Numbered from the stretch's first letter, positions 7,424 through 15,696 are shown. The stretch: DNA of 64,000 nt from Dyadobacter jiangsuensis (GCF_003014695.1 NZ_PYAS01000001.1:1-64000), one strand, 5' to 3'. Notes: generated by a model from the sequence alone, not told the origin. A program made the numbers and translations.

Positions 7424-10255
7424 TCACGAATTGGCGTATTCACGCGGTGAAACGCCGAATTTTACTCGAAATTTTTTGGCGAAGTACGACTGTTCTCTGA
7501 AACCGACGGAGTAGCTGATCTGGGTGAGCGTATCGGCTCGTGAACGGATCAGTACCGCGGCACGTTGAAGGCGAATGTCATTGATCAGATCAACAGGCGT
7601 GGTATCCAGCAGCGCTTTCACCTTGCGGAACAATTGGGTTCTGCTCAGGCACATTTCAGCTGCCAGTTGTTCTACCCCGAATACCGGATCAGCCAGGCGC
7701 TCGCTAATGGTTTGCCGCAGGCGTGCCAAGAACTTGTCGTCTATGGATGGAATCGTGTCTGCGGGAGGCGGCGTGACAAGTTCTGTCTGAAATTTTTGGG
7801 CCAGGCGCTTACGTTGGCTTATCATATTCAACACGCGCACCCGCAGTTCATCAGTGGAAAATGGTTTTGAAAGGTAGTCGTCCGCGCCTGTAAGAAGCCC
7901 TTTCATGCGCGACTCACCGTCTGACCGGGCCGTCAATAGCAGCACCGGAATATGGCATGTCACCTCCTGCTGCCGAATGCACTCGGTTAACTGTATACCG
8001 TCTATTCCTGGCATCATCACATCTGAAATAATCACGTCCGGTACTCGTTCAGTTGCGATTTGTAAGCCTGTCTCGCCATTTTCAGCAGTGAGCACTTTGT
8101 ATCGGTTTGCAAACGCACGAGCGATGAACTGGCGCAGTTCCCGGTTATCTTCTACGACCAGAATCGTAGCGTCTGTTGCGATGGGGCCTATTATTTCATC
8201 CGGTAGAATGGCTTCGTCGTGCATTTGGCCAGCCGCTAAAAAATGAGGTACCGGCTCGGAAGCAAAACGTGCAAATGTCAGTTTACTGACTTCCAAGGGT
8301 AATTGAACCGTGAGCGTGGTACCTTCATGCTCGCGGCTTTGCACGTTGATAACTCCCCGGTACAGCTTCACGATTTCATTGACAAGCGCCAGGCCAAGCC
8401 CCGTGCCGGGCTGCCCGTCGCTGGTAATGTGCTGTGATTGAAAGAATGGCGAGAAGACATGTGGCAGGTCTTTTTCCGGGATACCGGACCCGGTATCGCT
8501 CACCACCACTTCAAGATCCCCTTGTTCAGCCATGACCTGGACCGATAGCCGCACCGAATCCCCTGATGAGGTAAATTTGAATGCATTTCCCAGCAGATTG
8601 GTTAATATTTTTTCAAGCTTGTCCTGATCAAATGCGAACATTCCCTCCGGCACATTGATGGTTGTTTGAAAGTCGATTTTCCTGGCTTCGGCCAGCGATT
8701 CGAAGGAGGCAACAAATACCCGTAACCATTGCCCAAGCTCTCCCATGGACACTACGATCTCCATTTTGCCCGCCTCAAATTTGGAGAGGTCAAGTAGTTG
8801 ATTTACAAGTTCGAGTAATCTGTTCGCATTTCGTTTGATTAAATTCAGGTTGATCTGCCCGGAGGCCCCTACTTCTTGGGTAAGTTCTTCCAATGGCGCA
8901 GCTATCAGCGAAAGCGGTGTGCGAAACTCGTGAGAGATATTGGCGAAGAATCGAGATTTCATCAGGTCCATCTCTTCCATTTCAGCAATCAAGGTCTTTT
9001 GAATCGTCATCACCTGGCGCGCTTTCTTGTTTCGCGACTGTTGCAGCAGATATATGGCTGTTGCGGCTAATAGCAGGAATGACGAGCCGATTATCCAGAA
9101 GTTTTTCGAGGCAGTCTCAAACCGCTTTTCCTGTTTTAATAACTGAATCTGTTGCTCGCGCTTTTCGGATTGATATTTCTCTTCCAGCCGGGCCATTTCT
9201 TTCGTCCGCTCATCGTTCATGAGGTAGTTTCGCACCGCATAATATTTTTGGATATACTCGCTGGCTTTTTTATAGTTGTATTGGCGGAGGCTAAGATCCA
9301 CTAACTTCATGTAGGTCCGCTGCGAGGTAATGCGGATGCCCATCTGGTCAGACATTTTCAATGATTGCAGCAGCAGCGTCTCGCTTTCGGCAAGCTTACC
9401 CTGCAGCATGTATACCTTTCCCAGATTAGCCAGTGCATTCGTCTCGCCGTTCTTGTTTCCACTTATGCGTGCACTTTCCAACGCCTGCGTAAAATACCGG
9501 CTGGCATTGGCCAGGTCGGGCGGATCACCACTCATATACACTTCCCCTATGTTAGAAAGGATCAGCGCCATATAAAACGACATTCCTACCTCCTGCGCTA
9601 TTTTCAAGCTTTCGAGATAGTATTTCAGCGCACCGGGTCGATCTTTCTGCCGGATACGCATTCCACCTTCGCCGTTCAATGTTTTAGCGAGTAGTACCTG
9701 GTTGCCGGTTTCACGCGCGCGCATTTCTGCCTTACGATAAAAGTTGCCTGCTTTTGTAAAATCCTCCTGATCCAGGTAAGTGAGGCCCATTACCCGGTAG
9801 CTTTCGCCCGTGAGTTCACGAAAGCCATTCCGCTCGGCGATAGACTCAGCCCGTAGTGCGCACGCAATGGCGAGCTCCGCTTCGTTGGCCAGGCTGTGAA
9901 TAAGCGCCAATTGGTTATGCGCACGTGCCTCACCGTAGGCATATCCGCGTTTGGCGGCCAGCATAATAGCATCTCGCGCATAGGCAGATGACTCGGTTTG
10001 ATTCACACCGAAGTAGTAATGACTCAGTTTTAGGTAGATGTTCACACGTACCGAATCCTGTCCGCGATGCCTGGAAAGCACCCTTAGCAGGCTGTCGGGC
10101 CGTTGATTTTGGGCGTAAGAAGGTGATGTATTTAACAATCCTGCAATTACCAGCATGATTGCGATATGGTTCTTCACTAAATAGTCTGCCTGTAATGCAT
10201 GACGAACGAGCCTGTCGATGTTAAGGCGATGGAAAGTTGAGCGATATACGTTCAT
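7424..10255 (-). CDS. TPR-containing hybrid two-component regulator (histidine kinase + receiver + AraC HTH)
   Basis: The ATG at 10255 is preferred over a TTG at 10297; numbers below follow the longer 957-residue frame. Order: signal/anchor ending in SYAQ (about 47-63), tetratricopeptide-like repeats (about 80-350), coiled coil, membrane helix (401-420), HisKA with ANISHEFRTP and His456, HATPase with NAFKF, DTGSGIP and GTGLGL, receiver with phospho-acceptor Asp759 and Lys811, then an AraC-type helix-turn-helix at the C-terminus. The single protein senses a periplasmic signal through its TPR part and binds DNA through AraC. TPR-type sensors differ from the usual YYY/Reg_prop sugar sensors. Direct repeats lie upstream (10342-10376). 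The likely target is the downstream DUF4394 pair (inferred from adjacency). Confidence 0.88.
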   Translation of the reverse strand: MNVYRSTFHRLNIDRLVRHALQADYLVKNHIAIMLVIAGLLNTSPSYAQNQRPDSLLRVLSRHRGQDSVRVNIYLKLSHYYFGVNQTESSAYARDAIMLAAKRGYAYGEARAHNQLALIHSLANEAELAIACALRAESIAERNGFRELTGESYRVMGLTYLDQEDFTKAGNFYRKAEMRARETGNQVLLAKTLNGEGGMRIRQKDRPGALKYYLESLKIAQEVGMSFYMALILSNIGEVYMSGDPPDLANASRYFTQALESARISGNKNGETNALANLGKVYMLQGKLAESETLLLQSLKMSDQMGIRITSQRTYMKLVDLSLRQYNYKKASEYIQKYYAVRNYLMNDERTKEMARLEEKYQSEKREQQIQLLKQEKRFETASKNFWIIGSSFLLLAATAIYLLQQSRNKKARQVMTIQKTLIAEMEEMDLMKSRFFANISHEFRTPLSLIAAPLEELTQEVGASGQINLNLIKRNANRLLELVNQLLDLSKFEAGKMEIVVSMGELGQWLRVFVASFESLAEARKIDFQTTINVPEGMFAFDQDKLEKILTNLLGNAFKFTSSGDSVRLSVQVMAEQGDLEVVVSDTGSGIPEKDLPHVFSPFFQSQHITSDGQPGTGLGLALVNEIVKLYRGVINVQSREHEGTTLTVQLPLEVSKLTFARFASEPVPHFLAAGQMHDEAILPDEIIGPIATDATILVVEDNRELRQFIARAFANRYKVLTAENGETGLQIATERVPDVIISDVMMPGIDGIQLTECIRQQEVTCHIPVLLLTARSDGESRMKGLLTGADDYLSKPFSTDELRVRVLNMISQRKRLAQKFQTELVTPPPADTIPSIDDKFLARLRQTISERLADPVFGVEQLAAEMCLSRTQLFRKVKALLDTTPVDLINDIRLQRAAVLIRSRADTLTQISYSVGFREQSYFAKKFRVKFGVSPREYANS

Positions 10256-10341
10256 TGAAACCGTATGTGGTACTGGGGCAGGTTGCCTACTGCTCAAAGT
10301 ACATCAAATACGAGCTTTTACTTTCTTAATGTATTGATATA

Positions 10342-10376
10342 CAACATTTGTTTCCTTTGATGCAACATTTGTTGCA
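10342..10376 (-). promoter_or_regulatory. Direct repeats upstream of the hybrid regulator gene
   Basis: CAACATTTGTT occurs at 10342-10352 and 10363-10373, 21 bp apart (two helical turns). The second copy is part of a perfect inverted repeat, TGCAAC-ATTT-GTTGCA, at 10361-10376. Tandem sites in helical phase are what AraC-type regulators usually bind, so autoregulation is plausible. Confidence 0.45.
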
Positions 10377-10428
10377 TTACCCGCACTTATGAGATGGCTT
10401 GTTATTGTGAACGAAGTACAGTACACAA

Positions 10429-11073
10429 TTGACAGCTTTTAGAGGTCTCTTCCGATTATACACTTTATTAAGCCTTTCATACTTTTTATTGATCTCGTGG
10501 CTATCCAGAAGGCTAGTTTCAGCCATGTTTTTAACCCCTGTTATCACAAATGAATGGCTTAGATGTCTTGATTTTAATTTTACTGGTAATCGCTACCGCT
10601 TATTCAACACACCGTTCAGATCGGGCGAATAAGATACTTGCAATATCAATACTGTTCCCACTCTAATTGCGCCTTCCGGCGATTATGCCGTTGGAACCCA
10701 AATTTTTCGCTGGGTAGATTCAACCAGAGCTGAACAAATAACCAAAGACACTTCTGACCTAAGAAATGTTATAGTTCAGGCCTGGTATCCGGCCGGGGGG
10801 AAGACAGGCGGTACGCATGCACCTTACCTGGATGGCTTACATAGGCTACCACCAAATGTGAGTGTCCTACCAAGCTTCTTAATGGATCACTACGATCAAA
10901 TTAATACCTATGGCATATTGAATGCAACAGTGGCTAAGGCGAGCAAAGGATGGCCTGTCATTCTTTTTCTACCAGGCTATGGAGCAGCACGAGCCTTCTA
11001 TACCAGCTTTGCCGCCGTTCCGCCTAAGGTTTGCTTAGCAACCAACCATAGCTTAAATCTATTAAGTGCCTGA
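10429..11073 (+). pseudogene. Broken PAF-acetylhydrolase-like membrane esterase
   Basis: The frame from 10429 encodes a hydrophobic N-terminus (LFRLYTLLSLSYFLLISWLS), stops at TAA 10630-10632, and continues in the same frame to 11073. The second part reads APSGDYAVGTQIFRWVDSTR, then NVIVQAWYPA and VILFLPGYGAARAFYTSF. That is the start of the platelet-activating-factor acetylhydrolase/alpha-beta hydrolase fold, just before the nucleophile region. After YTSF the sequence becomes unrelated, so the Ser, Asp and His part is gone. The gene thus has both an in-frame nonsense codon and a 3' truncation. It is certainly non-functional if this reading is right. Confidence 0.6.
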
Positions 11074-11280
11074 TTGATAGAGCAAATTTTTGATTCTTAG
11101 TCTGGCCAGTAACGCTAAACGCGATTATTGTCCAAAATATGTTGATCAATTGATTGAACATTGAGCCATAAGGAAAGAGATGCCAAAATCTTCTCGAGCT
11201 GATAACATAAAATAGTTGAGAGCTCTCCCAAATGTAATGAACATTCTTACGCCAAGTTTGTCAGATCAAATGCAACCCTG
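11074..11280. other. Intergenic sequence after the esterase remnant, nothing recognised
   Basis: Rather A+T rich. It probably contains the foreign DNA that joined the esterase remnant; no inverted repeats or frame were found that would identify an element. Confidence 0.3.
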
Positions 11281-11589
11281 TTATGGCGGGACCAGTAGGT
11301 ACCTACTAGGTTGGTTGTGGAAGTACGAAGGTTCAAAACAAATGTAGCCGCCGTTACACAGGTCTTTGAGAACCCTGGAATATGTCGAGCTGCTGTTAAT
11401 TTTTGCTCCTTTCATCAGCGACCGGCTATAAATTGCTAGGTGGCCGGGGTTTCCAGAGGAAATCGTTTCCTTCCATATCGTCAGGTAAAGCGCAATGTGA
11501 GACGGGCCGATTTTCGGGTCTTTTTGTATCCGCGTAAAGAAAGCGGTTAGGCATTCGAGAGCGGAGCTTTGGGAATCAGAATGGATCAT
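11281..11589 (-). CDS. Small winged-helix-like protein of the type found on Bacteroidota mobile elements
   Basis: 102 residues, MIHSDSQSSALECLTAFF..., with IALYLTIWKETISSGNPGHLAIYSRSLMKGAKINSSSTYSRVLKDLCNGGYICFEPS. The pattern (a first helix, a helix ending in AKI, SSTYSRVLKDL as recognition helix, then a GYIxFEPS wing) fits a winged helix. I remember similar proteins near conjugative-element excision genes in this phylum. No transfer or integrase gene is present here, so it would be a leftover. The function is not known. Confidence 0.5.
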   Translation of the reverse strand: MIHSDSQSSALECLTAFFTRIQKDPKIGPSHIALYLTIWKETISSGNPGHLAIYSRSLMKGAKINSSSTYSRVLKDLCNGGYICFEPSYFHNQPSRYLLVPP

Positions 11590-12267
11590 ACCTTCAAGCT
11601 GCGTTTCTTGCTGTTACCTTTACTTTTCTCTTCCTCACCTGGCGATTACTTATTGGCTTGCTGATTGTTCTTTTTCTCAGATAGCCCTACACTTTTGTGC
11701 ATCTCGTCAGCGCGTGACTTGAAGAATTCGGAGCCAATGACCACCTCAATTCGGGATTCAAGGACAGTCTATTTCGGGAGAAAGTAATAAGGATAAATGG
11801 ATGATTAATAGATTCTTCACCTGCGTAAGTAGTAATCTATCGATGGTCAATCTGATACGGAATGATGGTCATCGACACCGAATTCTCCAGCCAAACAAGT
11901 GATCCACGGCCTTACACTAAATACTCGTATTATTTCTTTGCGTTCATTGTGAATTACGCCGCGATTCCCCGTCCAATACCCTCGGCGGAGATACCAGATC
12001 ATTTGTCCGTAAGGGGCTCCGCGATTTTGAAGCATAAAGCCGTCAGTTTTGTATGTTTATACAGGAGCTTCGCTGAATCATCATGACGTAATATACCGTG
12101 AATGCACAAAGGTCTCAGTCACTCTGACTTCTGGGAGGGAGTTTCGTGAGCGGAACATATGCAATTTTAACATTCGGGAAAGCTATCACTGACAACATAA
12201 CTTTCTGTAAATTTGAATCTTTTTTAGACTAAAATCTCCGGTCGGCCCGGGCAATAAGCTGCATATT
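11590..12267. other. 678-bp region without an intact gene
   Basis: On the minus strand, between the stop TAA at 11646-11648 and a stop at 11769-11771, there is an open stretch with the protein-like sequence RIEVVIGSEFFKSRADEMHKSV. It has no start and is probably the tail of a deleted gene. The rest, 11770-12200, is A+T rich with only random short frames. A promoter element for the next gene is at 12208-12215. Confidence 0.35.
12208..12215 (+). promoter_or_regulatory. Bacteroidota -7 promoter box
   Basis: TAAATTTG matches TAnnTTTG and lies 52 bp before the TTG start at 12268. No good -33 TTG was found at the expected distance. Confidence 0.4.
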
Positions 12268-13065
12268 TTGAACACAGGCTCAACGGAAAAGCATTCTGTC
12301 ATTCATTATTTTAACGGAACACCCGGGGACTTTCCGCTTCCTGAAAAGTTTACTTTTCCGTTTCACTATCAGCCGCACGCGATCAGCCTCCTGGCGGTTG
12401 AAAAGCTGCAATCGCATTTGGAAGTACAACAAAACTGGGTCCATAATTTTGGTCTGTCGGCGAGTGACGAAGCCGTTATCGGCAAGATGTTCGGTGTACT
12501 GGTGGTACTGACCCGGGACGACAGGATTGGTTACCTGGCTGCTTTTTCGGGTAAACTGGCAGGTCGCAATCACCACGATGGGTTTGTGCCGCCGATCTTC
12601 GACGGATTGGCAGACGGTGCGTTTCTCAACGCAGGAATGCATGAACTTTCCAATATCAACGAGCAGATCAGGACATTGCAAACGCGAAAGCCTGAAGGTT
12701 TCGAAGAGGAAATACAATCATTGAAAACAGCGCGAAAAATTCATTCAAACCGCCTTCAAAACGAGATTTACGACCAATACCACTTCTTAAACCAGGCTGG
12801 GGAAGAGAAAAGCCTGCGCGCCATCTTCGAAGGGGCCTCATACAAAAACCCTCCTGCGGGTGCCGGCGAGTGCGCCGCACCCAAAATGCTGCAATATGCC
12901 TTTCGGCACCGCATGAAACCCGTTGCGATGGCTGAGTTCTGGTGGGGCCAGTCCCCAAAATCCGATTTCTGGCAACACCGGCATTTTTATCCGGCCTGTC
13001 GTGAAAAATGTGAACCTATACTTACGCATATGCTTGCCGGAATGGAGCTGGAAGACGCGCCCTGA
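12268..13065 (+). pseudogene. N-terminal accessory domain of an RluA-type pseudouridine synthase, catalytic domain missing
   Basis: 265 residues from a TTG start. The segments RIGYLAAFSGKLAGRNHHDGFVPPIFD, GAGECAAPKMLQYAF and MAEFWWGQSP...HFYPACREKCEPILTHML are those of the N-terminal domain that precedes the RluA catalytic domain in Bacteroidota enzymes. There the domain is followed by a (I/V)YED...NKP stretch and the catalytic HRLD. Here the frame ends just after LTHMLAGMELEDAP, and none of the next 120 bases encodes the missing part in any frame. Full-length relatives are around 550 residues. I therefore read it as a 3'-truncated gene. A stand-alone function cannot be excluded because the frame and promoter are intact. 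Confidence 0.65.
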
Positions 13066-13193
13066 CCAAAGACTCGCGCCATTATACGCAACGCAGGGAA
13101 ATGCGTCGGTTCGCTAGATAGAAGGTTTAGGGCGGTTTGACTTGCAGGAGGGCGACACAAGCACTTACGAATGTCAAGTTTCTTGCCTGGTGA

Positions 13194-13586
13194 TTATCTG
13201 ACAACCGTTGCTTCCAGCTCTACATTGAGCGTTTCGTTCAGGGCAACGACCTGCAAAAGGGTTACCGGCTGCTTCATGCCATGCCTTGCCACGAAATCCT
13301 GGAATATATCAAAGCACTTGTTGATGAACTCATCAGAGGAAGTTGAATAAATAGTTAGCCGGACGATATTACCGCACTCGTAACCTGCCTGACTGATGAC
13401 GGTTTCAAGGTTCTGAATCGCGATGCCAAGCTGGGTGCGCATATCGGCATCGCTGGACGTACCATCCGGGTGAACGGCCGCCTGCCCGGCAACATATAAT
13501 GTGCCCGCGACATCTTTTACTTCCACTGCCTGCACGTAGCTGAGCTGGTCCTGCCATGTCCATGGGTTGATGATTCTCTTTTCCAT
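13194..13586 (-). CDS. RidA/YjgF/YER057c/UK114 family protein, atypical
   Basis: 130 residues of the RidA fold: LYVAGQAAVHPDGT, MRTQLGIAIQNLETVISQAGYECGNIVRLTIYS, and the closing strand NVELEATVV. Canonical RidA hydrolyses reactive enamine/imine intermediates with an arginine in a PAR(S/T) motif and a nearby glutamate. Here the matching segment reads KQPVTLLQVV, so the arginine is absent while Glu (VELE) is kept. It probably belongs to a Rid subfamily with another activity. A good promoter (13611-13638) and a Crp-like palindrome (13663-13680) lie in front, and the Crp-type regulator gene is directly upstream on the same strand. Confidence 0.85.
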   Translation of the reverse strand: MEKRIINPWTWQDQLSYVQAVEVKDVAGTLYVAGQAAVHPDGTSSDADMRTQLGIAIQNLETVISQAGYECGNIVRLTIYSTSSDEFINKCFDIFQDFVARHGMKQPVTLLQVVALNETLNVELEATVVR

Positions 13587-13610
13587 TTTCTTTTGAGTTG
13601 ATTTTCAATA

Positions 13611-13638
13611 CAAAGCTAGGTAAGTTACTGAAAACCAA
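13611..13638 (-). promoter_or_regulatory. Promoter of the RidA-family gene (-33 TTG, -7 TAGCTTTG)
   Basis: On the minus strand the -7 box is TAGCTTTG (13618 to 13611) and the -33 TTG is at 13638-13636, with 17 bp between them. This is close to the Bacteroidota consensus. Transcription should begin near 13605, about 20 bases before the ATG at 13586. Confidence 0.6.
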
Positions 13639-13662
13639 CCCGTGCGCTTTCTCACGTCTTTG

Positions 13663-13680
13663 GTGTGAGGTAGATCACAC
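13663..13680 (-). promoter_or_regulatory. Crp-type operator, perfect palindrome
   Basis: GTGTGA-GGTAGA-TCACAC is a perfect match to the Crp consensus TGTGA-N6-TCACA. Its centre (13671.5) lies about 64-67 bp before the predicted start of the RidA transcript, similar to class I activation spacing. It overlaps the last base of the Crp-like gene next door. Confidence 0.65.
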
Positions 13681-14246
13681 TATTCGCTCAGCCTGCTGAG
13701 TGTCTCCCTGGAAACACCCAGGTAGGCAGCGAGTTGTGTTTTGGGCAGGCGCTGTGCCAGGGACGGATGCTGTGCCAACAGCTGCTCATAACGCTGCTGG
13801 GCGTTGGAAGTCATCATGGAAAGGATACGGCGCTGGGCGGACAAAAAGCCGGCCATTACTTTTTCCAGAAAGAAGTGCTCGATTTTGGGCAGGCCCGCCC
13901 GGAGTGCGGTGAAATCATCGAGTGACAAGCAAAGAGCCTGGGTATCTTCCAGGCAGACCATCGAAAATGAGGCCCTGGTTTTGGTGTAGTAGGCCTGAAA
14001 ATCATTGTCCCACCAGTCCTGCATGGCGAATGCAAGAATATACTCTTTATCCGTGTCGGGATCTGTATACACCAGTTTTGTCAGGCCGAATAGCAGGAAA
14101 TAGTTATAAGGCACCAGCTCGCCTTGCTGGACCATAAACTGGTGCTTTTTGAATTTTTTGAAACTGAAATGCTTTTCAACAAACGCGAATTCCTCGTCTG
14201 TAAGGGGCATGATCTTCTCGATATGTTCCCGCAGCGTGCTGTACAT
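13680..14246 (-). CDS. Crp/Fnr family transcriptional regulator
   Basis: 188 residues. The N-terminal cyclic-nucleotide-binding-like beta-roll spans about 20-110, with FMVQQGELVPYNYFLLFGLTKLVY. A long dimer helix follows, then a C-terminal helix-turn-helix (LPKTQLAAYLGVSRETLSRL). The recognition helix SRETLSRL keeps the Arg-Glu-x-x-x-Arg pattern of Crp (SRETVGRI), which reads TGTGA. That fits the perfect TGTGA-N6-TCACA site just downstream. The effector cannot be told: the arginine-rich cAMP pocket motif is not obvious. The protein ends two residues after the HTH, a little short. RidA is its likely target. Confidence 0.85.
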   Translation of the reverse strand: MYSTLREHIEKIMPLTDEEFAFVEKHFSFKKFKKHQFMVQQGELVPYNYFLLFGLTKLVYTDPDTDKEYILAFAMQDWWDNDFQAYYTKTRASFSMVCLEDTQALCLSLDDFTALRAGLPKIEHFFLEKVMAGFLSAQRRILSMMTSNAQQRYEQLLAQHPSLAQRLPKTQLAAYLGVSRETLSRLSE

Positions 14247-14277
14247 AGGTGTCTGGGATTTTGGCTGAATCTGTAAG

Positions 14278-14631
14278 TTATACGCCGATGATCTTCTTGC
14301 GGTGCTCCATACCCCAATCGGTCAGATTGTTGATGATGGTTTTTAGTGTAAGGCCGTGCTCGGTCAGCTCGTACTCCACTGTTACGGGGTGCGTGTCGAG
14401 TACCGTTCGCTTCACCAGTTGATTGATTTCCAGTTCCTTCAATTCCTTGCTGAGCATCCTGTTGGAAATGCCGTCGACATCATTGAGAATGTCCGAAAAC
14501 CTCCTTTTGTTGTAATAGCAAATAGAGGAAATAATCGAAATCTTCCATTTGCCGCTGAGCACGTCCATCGAATCCTGGACGGCCATCATTTTCTTTTTGT
14601 GTTTATCGATCTGGTGGGGCTCGCACTGCAT
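14278..14631 (-). CDS. HxlR family transcriptional regulator
   Basis: 117 residues with the HxlR winged helix: DVLSGKWKISIISSICYYNKRRFSDILNDVDGISNRMLSKELKELEINQLVKRTV, then VTVEYELTEHGLTLKTIINNLTDWG. Only one Cys near the N-terminus (MQCEPHQ) could serve as a redox switch, as in related quinone or aldehyde sensors. It is divergent from the SDR gene, 105 bp apart. A perfect 11-bp inverted repeat lies in the gap (14658-14692). The likely role is control of the SDR gene and of itself. Confidence 0.88.
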   Translation of the reverse strand: MQCEPHQIDKHKKKMMAVQDSMDVLSGKWKISIISSICYYNKRRFSDILNDVDGISNRMLSKELKELEINQLVKRTVLDTHPVTVEYELTEHGLTLKTIINNLTDWGMEHRKKIIGV

Positions 14632-14657
14632 ATGTTACCTTGTTACCTGGATGTTAC

Positions 14658-14692
14658 TGTTACTTTTCAGTACGAAGTTACGAAAAGTAACA
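14658..14692. promoter_or_regulatory. Inverted repeat, candidate HxlR operator
   Basis: TGTTACTTTTC (14658-14668) and GAAAAGTAACA (14682-14692) are perfect inverted copies around a 13-nt spacer, in the gap between the divergent HxlR and SDR genes. Additional GTTAC half-sites lie at 14636-14657. The right arm ends 9 bp before the -7 box of the SDR gene. Confidence 0.6.
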
Positions 14693-14701
14693 GATCCGTC
14701 C

Positions 14702-14709
14702 TAGCTTTG
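14702..14709 (+). promoter_or_regulatory. -7 promoter box of the SDR gene
   Basis: TAGCTTTG matches TAnnTTTG and lies 28 bp before the GTG start at 14737. No TTG is found at the -33 position; the inverted repeat sits there instead, as expected if a regulator helps or blocks the polymerase. Confidence 0.45.
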
Positions 14710-14736
14710 TATTCCAAACTAAAATGGATTAACAAA

Positions 14737-15507
14737 GTGAACAAATTAGCAAATAAAGTAGCCGTTGTTACCGGCGGCAATAGTGGTATCGGGTTTGGTA
14801 TCGCCCAGGCTTTTAAAAATGAAGGCGCGAAAGGCGCTATTACAGGCCGAAACCAGGTTACATTGAATCATTCTGTTCAATCATTGGGGGAGGGGTTTAT
14901 AAGTATCCAGGGTGATGTCACCAATCAGGATGATCTGGAAAGGATATTTCAACAAACCGCCGAAGCATTCGGGAAAATAGACGTGCTGGTAGTAAATGCA
15001 GGCGGCGTGGTGGACGGTATTCCGATGGGCTCCATTAGCGATGTGACCGAGCAGGCTTACGATCGCTACATGGACTTGAACCTGAAAAGCGCCTATTTCA
15101 CCGTGCAAAAGTCGCTTCCATATCTGAACGACGGCGCATCGGTCATCCTGATTGGGTCTAGCGCCGCCCACCGGGCTGCGCCTGGCATGGCAATTTACAG
15201 CGCGGCCAAAGCGGCGGTCATTTCGCTTGCCAAGGGTCTTTCGCTGGATTTGCTGGCCAGAAACATCCGCGTTAACACGCTCTCACCCGGTTCGATCGAT
15301 ACGCCTGTTTTTGGAAAGCTGGTGCCCGAAGAGCATTTGGCGCAGGTAAAGCAAACCTGGATCGACATGATCCCGGTGGGTAAGCAGGGGCTTCCGTCTG
15401 ATATCGGAAAGGCCGCCGTGTTCCTGGCCTCCGATGATTCGGCCTTTATTGTCGGAACAGAAATCCTCTCGGATGGCGGGATGACCAATATTAGCCTGAT
15501 GAAGTGA
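14737..15507 (+). CDS. Short-chain dehydrogenase/reductase (SDR) family oxidoreductase
   Basis: I start at GTG 14737 (NKLANKVAVVTGG...), giving 256 residues. The open frame continues upstream to 14356, but that part is antisense to the HxlR gene. Classical SDR features: cofactor motif GGNSGIG, NAGG, catalytic Ser in IGSSAAH, catalytic YSAAK, and the C-terminal SDGGMT. The GRN after the second strand suggests NADP(H) preference. It reduces a carbonyl or oxidises an alcohol; the substrate is unknown. The HxlR neighbour and shared gap suggest induction by a reactive carbonyl, quinone or similar stress. A strong terminator follows at 15543-15580. Confidence 0.87.
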   Translation: MNKLANKVAVVTGGNSGIGFGIAQAFKNEGAKGAITGRNQVTLNHSVQSLGEGFISIQGDVTNQDDLERIFQQTAEAFGKIDVLVVNAGGVVDGIPMGSISDVTEQAYDRYMDLNLKSAYFTVQKSLPYLNDGASVILIGSSAAHRAAPGMAIYSAAKAAVISLAKGLSLDLLARNIRVNTLSPGSIDTPVFGKLVPEEHLAQVKQTWIDMIPVGKQGLPSDIGKAAVFLASDDSAFIVGTEILSDGGMTNISLMK

Positions 15508-15542
15508 TTTTTGATCGGCAGCTGTATACGGAGCAGTGATAT

Positions 15543-15580
15543 TAAATGGCCCGGGGTTTAATGGTAACCCGGGCCATTTA
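15543..15580. terminator. Bidirectional hairpin terminator
   Basis: TAAATGGCCCGGG (15543-15555) pairs perfectly with CCCGGGCCATTTA (15568-15580) around a 12-nt loop. It lies between the SDR gene (plus) and the HxlR remnant (minus). Confidence 0.8.
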
Positions 15581-15582
15581 AA

Positions 15583-15696
15583 TTAAAGAGCCTTATGCTT
15601 ATCTCCCCAGATTTCCAGTTGTTTAATAATCGGTTTGAGATCATAGCCAATTGGGGTCAGCTCATACTCCACACGAGGGGGGATTTCTGCGTACAC
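15583..15696 (-). pseudogene. C-terminal remnant of a second HxlR family regulator
   Basis: Read on the minus strand toward the TAA at 15583, the sequence VYAEIPPRVEYELTPIGYDLKPIIKQLEIWGDKHKAL is the wing and last helix of an HxlR protein. It matches the intact HxlR at 14278 in layout (VEYELTEHG...). The whole helix-turn-helix part is gone. The remnant stops abruptly at about 15696, where the oxidoreductase remnant starts on the other strand. Confidence 0.75.

Noticed and set aside
14356-14736. 127-codon 5' extension of the SDR reading frame
   Set aside because: It is antisense to the HxlR gene, includes no SDR sequence, and lies upstream of the SDR promoter. The real start is GTG 14737.
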